Shown here piece after piece: positions 45,330 to 54,111 of a stretch of DNA of 64,000 bases. The translations under genes were made by a program, and so were the position numbers. How positions within the stretch are numbered: the stretch's first letter is position 1; every line of letters begins with the position of its first letter. The stretch is taken from positions 55,546 to 119,545 of the forward strand of contig JAMCYS010000127.1 of the NCBI GenBank assembly GCA_023473795.1, given 5' to 3'. Source of the DNA: Chloroflexota bacterium. Lineage in GTDB: Bacteria; Chloroflexota; UBA6077; FW602-bin22; JAMCYS01. The notes below the pieces were generated by a model. That model did not search any database and had not been told where the DNA came from. It saw only the letters and a program-made list of their open reading frames with translations.

Positions 45330-45573
45330 CGGAGGGATAATTGCAGTGTTCCGCAGCCTGCGCGGACTACGTCCGGAAGTATAGCACGCCTCCGCGCTCG
45401 CTTACCAGCGGGCAGGGAGACACAGCCGTGCCCTAGTGCACGAACAGATGACCTCTTCGGGGATCGTCGGACCGAGGGACGTTGGCAGCCGCCCATCAGG
45501 GACGGTGATCCGCGCATCTGTGGACAACGGGCATTACCGACGACCTGTTCTGAGGCTGCACTAGCCGGCCGAG
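45330..45573. other. Intergenic between rnhA and the flavin oxidoreductase gene
   Basis: No credible gene, RNA or repeat was seen in this divergent gap beyond the promoter at its right end. Confidence 0.5.
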
Positions 45574-45602
45574 TTGACAGCACAGCGTGCTGCTGTTAGA
45601 GT
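45574..45602 (+). promoter_or_regulatory. Promoter of the flavin oxidoreductase gene
   Basis: TTGACA 45574-45579 and TAGAGT 45597-45602 with a 17-bp spacer. The spacer contains the inverted repeat CAGCAC-ag-cGTGCTG, a possible operator. Confidence 0.6.
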
Positions 45603-45664
45603 GGCGACCGCGCGGGGCCGGTAACGTATGAAGAGCGCTCCCGCGGCGATGGGAGGATCACGAA

Positions 45665-46696
45665 ATGCCAGGCCTGTTCGATCCGCTGCCGCTGCGCGGC
45701 TTGACTCTGAAGAACCGCGTTATGATGTCCCCGATGATCCAGGTCAGCGCGGGCGAGGACGGACGGGCGACGGATTGGCACTTGGTGCATTACGGCTCCC
45801 GCGCCGTCGGTGGCGCCGCGCTGTTGATGGTAGAGGCCACGGCCGTGACCCCCGAGGGCCGCATCACCACGGAGGATCTTGGCTTATGGAGCGATGCCCA
45901 AGTCGAGGGCCTGGCGCGAGTGGCGTCGTTCTGCCGGTCACAAGGGGCCAAGATCGGCATCCAACTGGCGCACGCCGGTAGAAAGGCCTGGAGCCGCGAG
46001 CGCGGACTTGGTCCCCAAGGGGCAGTGGCCCCCAGCGCCCTGCCCTTCGAAGCCGATTGGCCCACGCCCCACGAGCTCTCCCCTGCCGAAATCGAGGGTT
46101 TGGTGGTAGCGTTTCGCCGGGCAGCCGAGCGGGCGCTGAAGGCGGGCTTCGACGTGGTCGAGATGCACGCCGCTCACGGCTATCTGCTCAACGAGTTTCT
46201 TTCGCCGCTGGCCAACCGGCGGGTTGACGCCTTTGGCGGCAGCCTGGACAACCGTTTGCGCTTGCCTCTGGCCGTCGTGGCGAGCGTTAGAGAAGTGTGG
46301 GGCCAGCGCCCGCTATTCGTGCGCGTCTCGGCAACGGACTATGCGGCTGGCGGCATCGATCTGGCGCGGATGGTGGAGATCGCCCGGGCGCTGCGGGAAG
46401 CAGGGGTTGACCTTCTGGACGTTTCCAGCGGCGGGGTGACGCCCGAGCAGCCGGCGTCCTGGCCTGGCTATCAGATACCCTTCGCCGAGACGATTCGCCG
46501 CGAGGCTGGCTTGCCGACGGCCGCGGTCGGCCTTATCACCACGACGACGATGGCGGAGGAGGTCGTCCGCAACGGTCGAGCCGACCTGGTGGTGCTGGGG
46601 CGCGAGCTGTTGCGCAACCCCTACTGGCCGCTGCCGGCCGCCAGGTCCCTGGGGGGCGACTTGCCCTGGCCTCACCAGTACGAACGAGCTCGCTAG
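45665..46696 (+). CDS. NADH:flavin oxidoreductase, old yellow enzyme family (YqjM-like)
   Basis: A 343-residue FMN TIM-barrel ene-reductase. Seen: LFDPLPLRGLTLKNRVMMSPM at the N-terminus, IQLAHAGRKAW (about 98), the substrate-binding His pair and the family signature in MHAAHGYLLNEFLSPLANRR (about 166), DAFGGSLDNRLR, and ADLVVLGRELLRNPYWP near the end. Length and motifs fit the YqjM/class III group, which reduces activated alkenes and is often induced by electrophiles or oxidants. AGGAGG-like GGGAGGAT precedes ATG 45665. The gene appears monocistronic. Confidence 0.92.
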   Translation: MPGLFDPLPLRGLTLKNRVMMSPMIQVSAGEDGRATDWHLVHYGSRAVGGAALLMVEATAVTPEGRITTEDLGLWSDAQVEGLARVASFCRSQGAKIGIQLAHAGRKAWSRERGLGPQGAVAPSALPFEADWPTPHELSPAEIEGLVVAFRRAAERALKAGFDVVEMHAAHGYLLNEFLSPLANRRVDAFGGSLDNRLRLPLAVVASVREVWGQRPLFVRVSATDYAAGGIDLARMVEIARALREAGVDLLDVSSGGVTPEQPASWPGYQIPFAETIRREAGLPTAAVGLITTTTMAEEVVRNGRADLVVLGRELLRNPYWPLPAARSLGGDLPWPHQYERAR

Positions 46697-46738
46697 CGGC
46701 AACCGGCGATCAATGGGATCGACAGTCTGCAAACGACC

Positions 46739-46767
46739 TTTACGGGTGACTAGCCCTGTGGTAGACT
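46739..46767 (+). promoter_or_regulatory. Promoter of the KaiC-like operon
   Basis: TTTACG 46739-46744 and TAGACT 46762-46767 with a 17-bp spacer, about 100 bp before the gene. Confidence 0.5.
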
Positions 46768-46864
46768 GTCTTAGTAACGGTCCGGGCATCCTGCGGGTGG
46801 CTGCAGGTGGACGAGGTGGTGGGGTTGCCCGTGTGGCCGGCGACGAGCCAGACGGGAGGCGCTG

Positions 46865-48292
46865 TTGGGCGGTATCCCCTTGGGTGTGCCCAACCTTGAT
46901 ATTGTCCTCGACGGGGGCCTACCAGAGTCGCAGCTGACTGTGATTGCTGGTAGCTCTGGCGCCGGCAAAGCCAGTCTGGTGCAACAGATTGCCTGCTTGC
47001 ACGCGGCCGGCGGTGGCCATGTGCTCTACGTCACCACGGTAACCGAGCCCCATTCGAGCCTGGTTGCCCACCTCAGTAGCTTCAGCTTCTTCGACCCTTC
47101 TCTGCTCGGCGAGAACATCAAGTTCATCAACATTTTTTCCATTTCGCGCCAGGGGCTGAGTGCGGTCACCTCTACTCTTCTGCGCTCTCTGCGCTACGAG
47201 CGCAATCCTTTTCTGATCATCGAAGGCTTTCGCAGCCTGCGGGACCTCTTCGGGGATGCGCGCGAGGTGCGAACTTTCGCCTATGAGCTCGCGGGCACGC
47301 TCGCCAGCATCCGCGCCACCACCCTCATCACCACGGACTGCCGACTGGCGGAACTCCAAGATGCGCCCGAAGCCATGGTGGCCGACGGAGTCATCGTCTT
47401 AGATGGCTTCTGGACTGGTCTGCGCTGGCAGCGCACACTGCAGGTCGTGAAGTTGGGCGGCCGCAAGTCACTCAAAGGGCCACATTTCCTCGAGATAGGC
47501 GACAACGGTCTTACCGTCTATCCACGCTTCGAGTCCGTCTACTCCCCTTTGACCGGCGAGCTGCCCGGCGGCCGAGTCGGCTGGGGCAGCGCCGACCTGG
47601 ACGCGGCGGTGGGCGGTGGGCTGCCCCGCGGCAGCGCGACACTGCTCCTGGGGCCTGTCGGCTTGGGCAAAACCACACTGTCGCTGCAGTTTACGCACGC
47701 GGGCCTACAGAGTGGTGACAACTGCGTCTACCTGAGCCCCAGCGAGACCGCCGAACGTCTGGCTGCCAAGTCCGCGCGCCTGGACCTGGACCTGGGCCCG
47801 GCTCTAGCGACCGGGGCGTTGCGCGTAGTGAATTATAACCCCGTCGACTCGAGCGCCGACCAGGTTGCCTGGGAGCTCTGCAACGCAGTCCAAGCGGGCG
47901 ACGTGAATCGGGTGGTGATTGACGGTCTGGGGGCCGTGGTCCCCGGCCTCGACCCGGCGCGAGTGCACGGCTACGTCTCGGCCCTGTTGGGTCGCCTGCG
48001 GCAGCAGGGCGCTACCGCGCTGGCGACGTTGCACCAGGAGGAAGGCGAACCGTTGCCCTTCCTGGCCCGCCGGTTCGACAACCTGATCTTGGGGCGCGTG
48101 GCCACGGTGGGCGGTGAGCGACGCCGGTATCTTAGCGTGGCCAAGATGCGTGACAGCGCCCACCCCAGTACGATATGGGAGATAGAGATTGGGTCCGGTG
48201 GCGCCCGACTTGTGCCGGCGGCCCGCAACAGCCCCGTCCCCTCGAAGGAGGGCCAGATTGACGATCAGCACAGCGGGCGCGAAGGTGGCTAA
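46865..48292 (+). CDS. Double-domain KaiC-like RecA-family ATPase
   Basis: A 475-residue protein with two KaiC/RadA-type domains. Domain 1 (about 1-225): GVPNLDIVLDGGLPESQLTV and Walker A GSSGAGKAS, where the usual Thr/Ser after GK is Ala. Domain 2 (about 235-455): ADLDAAVGGGLPRGS, intact Walker A GPVGLGKTT (about 260), catalytic Glu in LSPSETAERL and Walker B RVVIDGLGAV. Such proteins are signalling ATPases or clock relatives; no kaiA or kaiB is seen here. The start is TTG 46865 behind GGGAGG. The 3' end overlaps the receiver gene by 35 bp, so both probably work together. Confidence 0.88.
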   Translation: MGGIPLGVPNLDIVLDGGLPESQLTVIAGSSGAGKASLVQQIACLHAAGGGHVLYVTTVTEPHSSLVAHLSSFSFFDPSLLGENIKFINIFSISRQGLSAVTSTLLRSLRYERNPFLIIEGFRSLRDLFGDAREVRTFAYELAGTLASIRATTLITTDCRLAELQDAPEAMVADGVIVLDGFWTGLRWQRTLQVVKLGGRKSLKGPHFLEIGDNGLTVYPRFESVYSPLTGELPGGRVGWGSADLDAAVGGGLPRGSATLLLGPVGLGKTTLSLQFTHAGLQSGDNCVYLSPSETAERLAAKSARLDLDLGPALATGALRVVNYNPVDSSADQVAWELCNAVQAGDVNRVVIDGLGAVVPGLDPARVHGYVSALLGRLRQQGATALATLHQEEGEPLPFLARRFDNLILGRVATVGGERRRYLSVAKMRDSAHPSTIWEIEIGSGGARLVPAARNSPVPSKEGQIDDQHSGREGG

Positions 48293-48647
48293 GATACTCG
48301 TGGTCGACGACGAGGAGTACATCGTAGACCTCTTGTCCTTGCTCCTCGAAGACGACGGGCACGTGCCCCTCCGCGCCTACAACGGCCGGGAGGCTCTGGA
48401 GATGGTGATCCGTGACCGGCCGACTCTGGTCATCGCCGACGTGATGATGCCCGTTATGGACGGAGAAGCGCTGGTGCGGGCAATCAAGGGCGACCCCAAC
48501 CTGGCCCAAACGCCGGTGATACTAATGAGCGCGCTGGGCAACCTGCGGCGTCGCGTGGGCGCCGACGACTTCGTCACTAAGCCCTTCGACTTGGAGCTAG
48601 TGCGTCGGGTGATCCAGAGGCACTTGAACGACGACGGCGGCCAGTAA
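48258..48647 (+). CDS. Single-domain response regulator (receiver only)
   Basis: A 129-residue CheY-like protein: acidic pair in ILVVDDEEYIV (about 13-23), phospho-Asp in LVIADVMMPVMDG (about 57), SAL switch region and lysine in DDFVTKPFDLELV (about 105). No output domain. The start is TTG 48258 because AAGGAGGG (48245-48252) sits 5 bases upstream; GTG 48285 is an alternative. It overlaps the KaiC-like gene and is followed by a terminator, so the two form a closed pair that probably relays an unknown kinase signal to or from the ATPase. Confidence 0.9.
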   Translation: MTISTAGAKVAKILVVDDEEYIVDLLSLLLEDDGHVPLRAYNGREALEMVIRDRPTLVIADVMMPVMDGEALVRAIKGDPNLAQTPVILMSALGNLRRRVGADDFVTKPFDLELVRRVIQRHLNDDGGQ

Positions 48648-48661
48648 GCAAAGAGAGGCTA

Positions 48662-48692
48662 CGCCCCAGCCGCTGCCGGCTGGGGCGTTCTT
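48662..48692 (+). terminator. Rho-independent terminator after the receiver gene
   Basis: CGCCCCAGCCG (48662-48672) pairs with CGGCTGGGGCG (48677-48687), loop CTGC, followed by TTCTT. It lies between convergent genes and may serve both strands. Confidence 0.85.
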
Positions 48693-48718
48693 ATTGGGCG
48701 AGCAGGTGAAAACGGAGC

Positions 48719-49192
48719 CTAGGTGGTCTTGACTATCCGCAGGCGAAGGTTGCCGTCGGGCACCGCGATTTCGATCTCATCACCCGCTCGGCGGTCGAGC
48801 AAGGCGCGGCCTATCGGCGATTCGTTGGAGATGCGTCCCAACTTAGGATTGGCTTCGGCTTTGCCGACGATGGTGTAAGTCTCTTCCTCGCCGTCCTCGT
48901 TTGTCAGCACGACCTCCGAGCCGATGTGCACCACGCCGTGGGCGTCGTTGTGGTTCGGGTCGATGAGAACCGCGTTGGCCAGCATCGCCTCTAGGGACCG
49001 AATGCGGCCGTCCACGAAGCCCAGCTCATCTTTGGCTTCATCGAACTCCGGATTGCCCACCGCGTCGGCGGCTTCGCGAGCGATCTTGATGCGCTCTTCG
49101 GCCTCTTTGCGCCGCACGCAACGCAAGTAGTGCAGCTCCTCCTCGATCTTCGTCTTACCCTCTGCCGTGAGGTAGACCGGTTTGACCTGCAT
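48719..49192 (-). CDS. greA: Transcription elongation factor GreA
   Basis: Rescues backtracked RNA polymerase by stimulating transcript cleavage. The 157-residue protein has the N-terminal coiled coil (about 10-75) with the acidic tip NPEFDEAKDE (about 47-56) and the C-terminal FKBP-like domain (TIVGKAEANPKLGRISNESPIGRALLDRRAGD). AGGGGGAG precedes ATG 49192. Just upstream on the same strand is a strong promoter followed by a terminator, so greA expression probably depends on read-through. Confidence 0.95.
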   Translation of the reverse strand: MQVKPVYLTAEGKTKIEEELHYLRCVRRKEAEERIKIAREAADAVGNPEFDEAKDELGFVDGRIRSLEAMLANAVLIDPNHNDAHGVVHIGSEVVLTNEDGEEETYTIVGKAEANPKLGRISNESPIGRALLDRRAGDEIEIAVPDGNLRLRIVKTT

Positions 49193-49215
49193 TAGCCACT
49201 CCCCCTAGTGCACCC

Positions 49216-49246
49216 AAAACAAAAAAGACGGCCTAAATCCGTCTTT
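49216..49246 (-). terminator. Terminator between the leader RNA and greA
   Basis: AAAGACGG (49224-49231) pairs with CCGTCTTT (49239-49246). Read on the minus strand it ends in a run of T (49226-49221), then GTTTT. It lies 30 bp before the greA start. Confidence 0.85.
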
Positions 49247-49386
49247 GCCTATGGTCCCGCCCCCGCCCGAGCCCTATGGCCAGCGGAGGCGGCGTCCGAG
49301 AGGCACCTCTGCCCGCCCTTCCCTACCTCGTAACCGAACCGTGCCGGCCGCCGGCCCGACATCTGCCAAGCGGCATGCCTGGCGGA
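49221..49386 (-). ncRNA. Candidate small RNA or attenuated greA leader, about 165 nt
   Basis: A consensus promoter (49392-49420) and a terminator (49221-49246) enclose a GC-rich segment with no credible reading frame. Near its 5' end GCCAGGC and GCTTGGC can form a 7-bp hairpin with one G-U pair. I recognise no known RNA family. It may be an independent sRNA, a greA leader in which most transcripts stop early, or both. Confidence 0.5.
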
Positions 49387-49391
49387 CCGGA

Positions 49392-49420
49392 AGTATACAG
49401 ATGGACCAGGGCCTTGTCAA
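49392..49420 (-). promoter_or_regulatory. Strong promoter upstream of greA / leader RNA
   Basis: Minus strand: perfect TTGACA (49420-49415), 17-bp spacer, TATACT (49397-49392). The -35 box overlaps the stop codon of the preceding membrane-protein gene. Confidence 0.82.
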
Positions 49421-49725
49421 GGGTTGAAGCCGCCTGGTCCACCCCAACCGCCGGGGGGCTGCACGCGGTTGCGCTCAGCCTCACGGCGCTTGGCAACGAC
49501 CGAGACGACCAACCAGCCAGCGCCCCACAGTGCCGCTGAACCACCGATTAGCAGGGCCACGTTGAGCAGCGACCGCTCGTCGTCGGCGAAGCGGAACAAG
49601 TTGATGACGATCAGAGCAAGGTAGCCGAACGTGGCGGCTTTGAAGGCACGCCGCACACGGCTGCGATAGGTCCAGACGGTGAGAAGGAAGAGCGCGAGCG
49701 CCAGCAGCGCCAGAAAGCACTTCAC
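49417..49725 (-). CDS. Small hypothetical membrane protein
   Basis: A 102-residue protein that I do not recognise. It has three hydrophobic segments: about 3-18 (CFLALLALALFLLTVW), 33-47 (FGYLALIVINLF) and 56-80 (NVALLIGGSAALWGAGWLVV). Its soluble tail is basic, then rich in Gly and Pro (QPPGGWGGPGG). It lies between greA and another small unknown gene on the same strand. The stop TGA is part of the greA-side -35 box. Confidence 0.6.
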   Translation of the reverse strand: MKCFLALLALALFLLTVWTYRSRVRRAFKAATFGYLALIVINLFRFADDERSLLNVALLIGGSAALWGAGWLVVSVVAKRREAERNRVQPPGGWGGPGGFNP

Positions 49726-49843
49726 AGCCCAACAACCCTTCTAGTTGCCACTGCCATTGCCCGGCTGGACCGATGCTCAGGATGCACCGCGCCCGGGCGT
49801 GTCTCGCCCGGGCGCTCGCTCGCGGCTTGAGCCCAGCTCAGGT

Positions 49844-50203
49844 CTAGCCGGCCTTGCTCGTCATAACCTGCCGGTCTTTGAGGTAGTCGGCACCAACCTT
49901 TAGCAGCGCCCCTGCCGCCAACAGGATCTCGGAGGCGTAGGTCACCATCTGCACCCGGTCGGCCTTGGCGGCAGACCGTTCGCTCGGCAGGCGCCCCATG
50001 ACGAAGGCCAGAGTCGCGGCGGCGGCTGCTGCCGCGCCCGAGTAGCGCCTCACCAGGTGCCGCCCTTCGTCGCTTGCCAGCTGCGCGTTGCCGGTGGAGG
50101 TCGCCAGGTCCTTACCCCACTGCGTACCCAGGGCGAACTCGGCGACGCGACCCACGACGAAGGGCACGGCGAAGGCGAACACAGTCTGCGAAGCACCAGC
50201 CAT
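49844..50203 (-). CDS. Hypothetical protein, Ala-rich, possibly membrane-associated
   Basis: A 119-residue protein with no family that I recognise. Hydrophobic stretches lie at about 6-27 (TVFAFAVPFVVGRVAEFALG) and 55-70 (GAAAAAAATLAFVMG). The C-terminal helix region has YASEILLAAGALLKVGADYL. AAGGGGGA precedes ATG 50203, and it starts 15 bp after the pyrE stop, so it is probably cotranscribed with pyrE. Confidence 0.6.
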   Translation of the reverse strand: MAGASQTVFAFAVPFVVGRVAEFALGTQWGKDLATSTGNAQLASDEGRHLVRRYSGAAAAAAATLAFVMGRLPSERSAAKADRVQMVTYASEILLAAGALLKVGADYLKDRQVMTSKAG

Positions 50204-50218
50204 GGCGGTCCCCCTTGC

Positions 50219-50812
50219 TTAGCGTATGAGGCTGCCCACGTCCACCAGGGGCAGCCCTTCTTTGCACAAAGGGCAGTCGGTTGAGGTGTACGTTTGGTAG
50301 AAATTATTGGCCAGGCAGTAGAGCGGATAGTTGCCAAACGAGACATCGCCCCTGTTCCAGAGCGCTCCCACGCCCACGACCGTTCCTTCCAACTGCTCGA
50401 CGGTCTTGATTATCCGCGCCGCCGAGCCGCCGGTGTCGACCACATCGTCGACGACGAGCACGCGCTTGCCGGGGATCAGTTCCGCGAACACACGGCGGAA
50501 CGACTTGCGGGCGCCCACATCCTCGGCGTAGACGGCGTAGGGCATCGGCTCGAGGAAGTAAGCCACCCACTGCGCCATGGTCGCCCCGCCCATGGAAGGC
50601 CCGGCTACCACTTGCACGCCCGCGCGGAAGAACTGCTTGGCGATGCGGTAGCACAGTTTGCTGGTGACGGCCGTGTTCGCCAGAATGCGGTCTTTCTCGA
50701 TGTATACGCCACCGTGCCGGCCCGACTTGTAAGCGTAGTGGCCGTCACGAAAGATGCCACCCGTGCCAATCAGCAGTTCGAGAACGTACTTATCGTCGGT
50801 GCTCAGCTCCAT
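50219..50812 (-). CDS. pyrE: Orotate phosphoribosyltransferase
   Basis: Type I phosphoribosyltransferase of 197 residues that would join orotate and PRPP to OMP in pyrimidine synthesis. YKSGRHGGVYIEKDRI near the N-terminus is the OPRT block, GPSMGGATMAQWVA (about 80) the substrate loop and VLVVDDVVDTGGSAARI (about 120) the PRPP motif. The C-terminus has a CPLC pair (TDCPLCKEGLPLVD) seen in a subset of OPRT-like proteins. The start ATG 50812 is behind GGAGGGG; an upstream in-frame start would add an Arg-rich stretch crossing the promoter. Related PRTases with other bases cannot be excluded. Confidence 0.85.
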   Translation of the reverse strand: MELSTDDKYVLELLIGTGGIFRDGHYAYKSGRHGGVYIEKDRILANTAVTSKLCYRIAKQFFRAGVQVVAGPSMGGATMAQWVAYFLEPMPYAVYAEDVGARKSFRRVFAELIPGKRVLVVDDVVDTGGSAARIIKTVEQLEGTVVGVGALWNRGDVSFGNYPLYCLANNFYQTYTSTDCPLCKEGLPLVDVGSLIR

Positions 50813-50866
50813 CCTGCCCCTCCGGCATCCTCCCGTCCCCGCGGGCGACCTCGCCCGCCTCCTGCA

Positions 50867-50895
50867 AGTATATGGACTGCCCCTGGCGCTGTCAA
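50867..50895 (-). promoter_or_regulatory. Promoter of pyrE
   Basis: Minus strand: perfect TTGACA (50895-50890), 17-bp spacer, TATACT (50872-50867), 54 bp upstream of the ATG. Confidence 0.8.
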
Positions 50896-50947
50896 CAAGA
50901 AGGCCTGGCCTCCGGCCAATCGAGCCGTTCGCCATGCGCCGATGCGA

Positions 50948-50977
50948 TTGACCGGCTCAGCTGCGGCCTGCTATAAT
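50948..50977 (+). promoter_or_regulatory. Promoter of the UDP-glucose dehydrogenase gene
   Basis: TTGACC 50948-50953 and a perfect TATAAT 50972-50977 with an 18-bp spacer, divergent from the pyrE promoter. Confidence 0.78.
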
Positions 50978-51054
50978 CGCCCGCGGCTGAATCCCGGGGC
51001 GGTCGCTCAGCAGTAGATCTCTGCCCGGCTGTCTTTGACGAACGGAGGAAAGCC

Positions 51055-52377
51055 GTGCGCAACATCGTCATCGTCGGCAGCGGCTATGTGGGTCTGGTCA
51101 CCGCCACTTGCCTGGCAGACCTGGGCAACAGGGTGGTAGGCCTCGACTGCGATGAAGAGAAGACGGAGTCTCTGCGGCGCGGCGCCATGCCCATCTACGA
51201 GCCGGGGCTCGAGGAGAGGGTGCTCCGCAATCGGCAGGCGGACAGGCTTTTCTTCACCAGTTCCTACAGAGAGGCGATACCGGAGGCGGAACTCGTTTTC
51301 ATTGCCGTGGGCACGCCCGCCGGGGCCGTCGGCCAGGCCGACCTTCACTACGTGGAAGAGGCGGCGCGCAGCATCGCCGAGAACATTGCGAACCCTCTGA
51401 CCGTGATCAACAAGAGCACGGTGCCTATCGGCACAGGCGATCTGGTGGCGGACATCATCCGCCAGCACGCGCGGTGTCCGGTGCCGTTCGCCGTGGTTTC
51501 GAATCCCGAGTTCCTGCGGGAAGGCTCGGCGATCAACGACTTCATGCACCCAGACCGCGTCGTCTTGGGCTCGACTGACCGAGGTGCCGCCGAGACAGTG
51601 GCCGAGCTCTACCGCCCGCTCAAGTGCCCGATCCTGGTGACGGACCTGCGCACGGCGGAGATGATCAAGTACGCCTCGAATGCGTTCCTGGCCACCAAGA
51701 TTTCGTTCATCAACGAGATGGCGGCGATATGCGAGCACTTAGGGGCGGACGTCAAGCTGGTCGCCGCCGGCATGGGGCTCGACCGCCGCATCGGGCCGGC
51801 CTTCCTGGACGCCGGCATCGGCTGGGGTGGCTCCTGCTTCCCCAAGGACGTGCGCGCCCTGGTCAACATGGCGGCCAACCACGGGGCGCACCCACAGCTG
51901 CTGCGCGCCGTAACGGAGATCAACTTAGACCAGCGCCGGCAAGTGGTGATCAAACTGAAGCAATCCCTGGGCGGGCTGCGCGGTCGTGTCATCGGCGTCC
52001 TGGGGCTGGCCTTCAAGCCCAACACCGACGACATGCGCGACGCCCCCTCCCGTGACATCATCGCCCTCCTTCAGGCGGAGGGTGCCGGCGTCCGGGCCTA
52101 CGATCCCGTGGCCATGGACGTTGCCCGCAAGCAGCTGGACGGAGTGACCTACCGCGCCGACGCTTACGACGCCGCCTCGGGCTGCGATGGGCTGGTGGTG
52201 GTGACGGAGTGGAACGAGTTCAAGCAACTGGATATGGGCACCATCAAACGGTCGATGCGTCGGCCGGTCCTGGTGGATGGGCGCAACATCTATGACCCCG
52301 AGCAGATGGCGGAGCTGGGTCTCGTCTACTGGGGCATTGGCCGCTGCGCTCCCGTTCCCGAAGCGCCCGCGTCCTAG
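51055..52377 (+). CDS. ugd: UDP-glucose 6-dehydrogenase (UDP-glucose/GDP-mannose dehydrogenase family)
   Basis: Oxidises UDP-glucose twice with NAD+ to UDP-glucuronate for surface polysaccharides. The 440-residue protein starts with the Rossmann motif [19 protein letters not shown] and has VAVGTP-type [38 protein letters not shown] (about 150), the central lysine in [20 protein letters not shown], the catalytic Cys in [12 protein letters not shown] (about 260), and the C-terminal NAD-domain half [18 protein letters not shown]. The start is GTG 51055 behind ACGGAGGAAA. No glycosyltransferase cluster is adjacent, so the exact sugar is inferred. Confidence 0.92.
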   Translation: MRNIVIVGSGYVGLVTATCLADLGNRVVGLDCDEEKTESLRRGAMPIYEPGLEERVLRNRQADRLFFTSSYREAIPEAELVFIAVGTPAGAVGQADLHYVEEAARSIAENIANPLTVINKSTVPIGTGDLVADIIRQHARCPVPFAVVSNPEFLREGSAINDFMHPDRVVLGSTDRGAAETVAELYRPLKCPILVTDLRTAEMIKYASNAFLATKISFINEMAAICEHLGADVKLVAAGMGLDRRIGPAFLDAGIGWGGSCFPKDVRALVNMAANHGAHPQLLRAVTEINLDQRRQVVIKLKQSLGGLRGRVIGVLGLAFKPNTDDMRDAPSRDIIALLQAEGAGVRAYDPVAMDVARKQLDGVTYRADAYDAASGCDGLVVVTEWNEFKQLDMGTIKRSMRRPVLVDGRNIYDPEQMAELGLVYWGIGRCAPVPEAPAS

Positions 52378-52503
52378 CCTCTGCCGGCCACCACAATCCG
52401 TTTGCCGTTGGCCCGGTAGGCCACAGGCAGCGGTCGGCGGCGTCGCCCCCTGTCAGGCCGTTTCCGGCAAGTAGACGGTGCTTCAGACCTGGAGGTTGAG
52501 TTT

Positions 52504-54099
52504 TTGGGAACGATGGAGCTAACGCTGGGCCGCTGGCTCCTCACCTTTCTCCCCATCGCCGTCCTCCTCGTCACCATCGTCGGTCTGAAGTGGGGCGCGC
52601 CTAAGGCCGGCGCCGCCGCCTGGTTCGTCGCTCTCGCCGTAGCGATAATAGGTTTTGGCGGCGACGCCTTCCTGGTTGCTCTGGCCAGCGCGAAAGGACT
52701 CAGCCTCAGCATCTTCGTTCTCTCCATCATCTGGTCGTCCGTGTTCCTCTACAACGTCGCCGAGCAGCTCGGCGCGCCCAGGGTCATAGGCGAAACGCTG
52801 GCGCGCCTCGTGGCGGACCCATTGCTCCAGGCGCTGGTGATAGCCTGGTGCTTCTCGAGCTTCTTGCAGGGGATCACCGGTTTCGGCGTGCCGGTGGCGG
52901 TGGCGGCGCCTCTGCTCATCATCGTCGGCGTGCCGCCCGTGCAAGCGGCCGTGATGACCCTGATCGGCCACTCCTGGGCCGTCACCTTCGGCTCCGTCGG
53001 ATCGTCTTACTACACTTTGCAGCTGGTCACCCGCCTGGCGCCAGAGCAGCTAGCCCCCTGGATGGCTTTCAGTTTCGCCCTGCCGATCATCACCTGCGGC
53101 TTCGGCGTGGCGCACGTGCAGGGCGGTGTCCCGGCGATGCGCCGGGCGGCGTTGCCCGTCCTTCTGGCTGGCTCGGTGATGGCGGTGCTGATGTGGCTTT
53201 TCGCCTACCTGGGCGCGCCCCAGATCGCCTCGACCCTGCCCTCTCTCGTAGGCTGCCTCGTACTCTGGTTGGTGGGCCGTTCGGCACCGGCCGTGCGCCG
53301 GGTCGAGCCGCCCATAGCGGGTGGGTCGATGGACGGTCCATTGGCCGGCAAATTGGGATTCAACGCCGCCTTCTTGCCCTACTACGCCCTGATTGGCCTG
53401 ACCGTGGCCGGGCAGGTGCCGGCAGTCAAAGCGGCGCTGGGCAACGTGGCCTGGGGTCTGGACTACCCGGCTTATCAGACCTCGCTGGGCTATCAGGTGC
53501 TGGCCGAGAATCTGTACGCCAAGATCAGCCTCCTCAGCCATCCCGCCCCCATAATCGTGGCGGCGGCGCTGCTGTCCTTCGCCTACTATCGCCTGGCGGG
53601 CTTCTGGCGACCGGGAGTCGGCAGGGCCGCGGCGCGGCTGACGGTGAAGCAGTGCGTGCCGACCAGCGTCGGCATAGCCGCGACGGTAATGATGGCTCTC
53701 ATCATGAACGACGCCGGCATGACGACTCTGCTGGCCCACGGCATCGCCAATGCCACCGGCCCGCTCTTTCCCTTGCTCTCGCCCTTCATCGGCGTGCTCG
53801 GCTGTTTCATGACCGGCAGCAATACCACGTCTAACGTCATGTTTGGCGCCCTGCAGTACGAGACAGCCAGGGGCCTGGGCGTGAGCACGGTCTTGATCTC
53901 GGCGGCGCAGTCCGTGGGTGGCTCGCTGGGCAGCATCGTTGCCCCGGCGAAGGTACTGATCGGAGCCGTGGTGGTGGGGCTCACCGGTCGCGAGGGCGAG
54001 GTGATGGGCAGGGCCATTCCCTACTGCCTCGTCCTCGTGCTCCTAGTGGGCATACAGACCTGGCTGTTCGTCTACGTGCTCTTCCGCGAGCTAACCTAG
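52504..54099 (+). CDS. lctP: L-lactate permease family transporter (copy 1)
   Basis: A 531-residue protein of the LctP family with about a dozen membrane helices. It begins with WLLTFLPIAVLLVTIVGLKW and has the conserved GITGFGVPVAVAAPLLI (about 118), LIGHSWAVTFGSVGSSYY (about 147), MALIMNDAGMT (about 397) and FIGVLGCFMTGSNTTSNVMFG (about 428). Known members import lactate or glycolate with protons. That would suit the glycolate/lactate-type oxidase genes at 42-44.7 kb, although they are not adjacent. The start is TTG 52504, with GGAGG at 52491-52495; ATG 52513 is too far from it. Confidence 0.93.
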   Translation: MGTMELTLGRWLLTFLPIAVLLVTIVGLKWGAPKAGAAAWFVALAVAIIGFGGDAFLVALASAKGLSLSIFVLSIIWSSVFLYNVAEQLGAPRVIGETLARLVADPLLQALVIAWCFSSFLQGITGFGVPVAVAAPLLIIVGVPPVQAAVMTLIGHSWAVTFGSVGSSYYTLQLVTRLAPEQLAPWMAFSFALPIITCGFGVAHVQGGVPAMRRAALPVLLAGSVMAVLMWLFAYLGAPQIASTLPSLVGCLVLWLVGRSAPAVRRVEPPIAGGSMDGPLAGKLGFNAAFLPYYALIGLTVAGQVPAVKAALGNVAWGLDYPAYQTSLGYQVLAENLYAKISLLSHPAPIIVAAALLSFAYYRLAGFWRPGVGRAAARLTVKQCVPTSVGIAATVMMALIMNDAGMTTLLAHGIANATGPLFPLLSPFIGVLGCFMTGSNTTSNVMFGALQYETARGLGVSTVLISAAQSVGGSLGSIVAPAKVLIGAVVVGLTGREGEVMGRAIPYCLVLVLLVGIQTWLFVYVLFRELT

Positions 54100-54111
54100 G
54101 AGGTACTTGCT

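Noticed and set aside
52848..53834. 328-residue plus-strand frame inside lctP
   Set aside because: Alternate frame of a membrane-protein gene, Arg/Gly-rich, duplicated with it and without a start signal.
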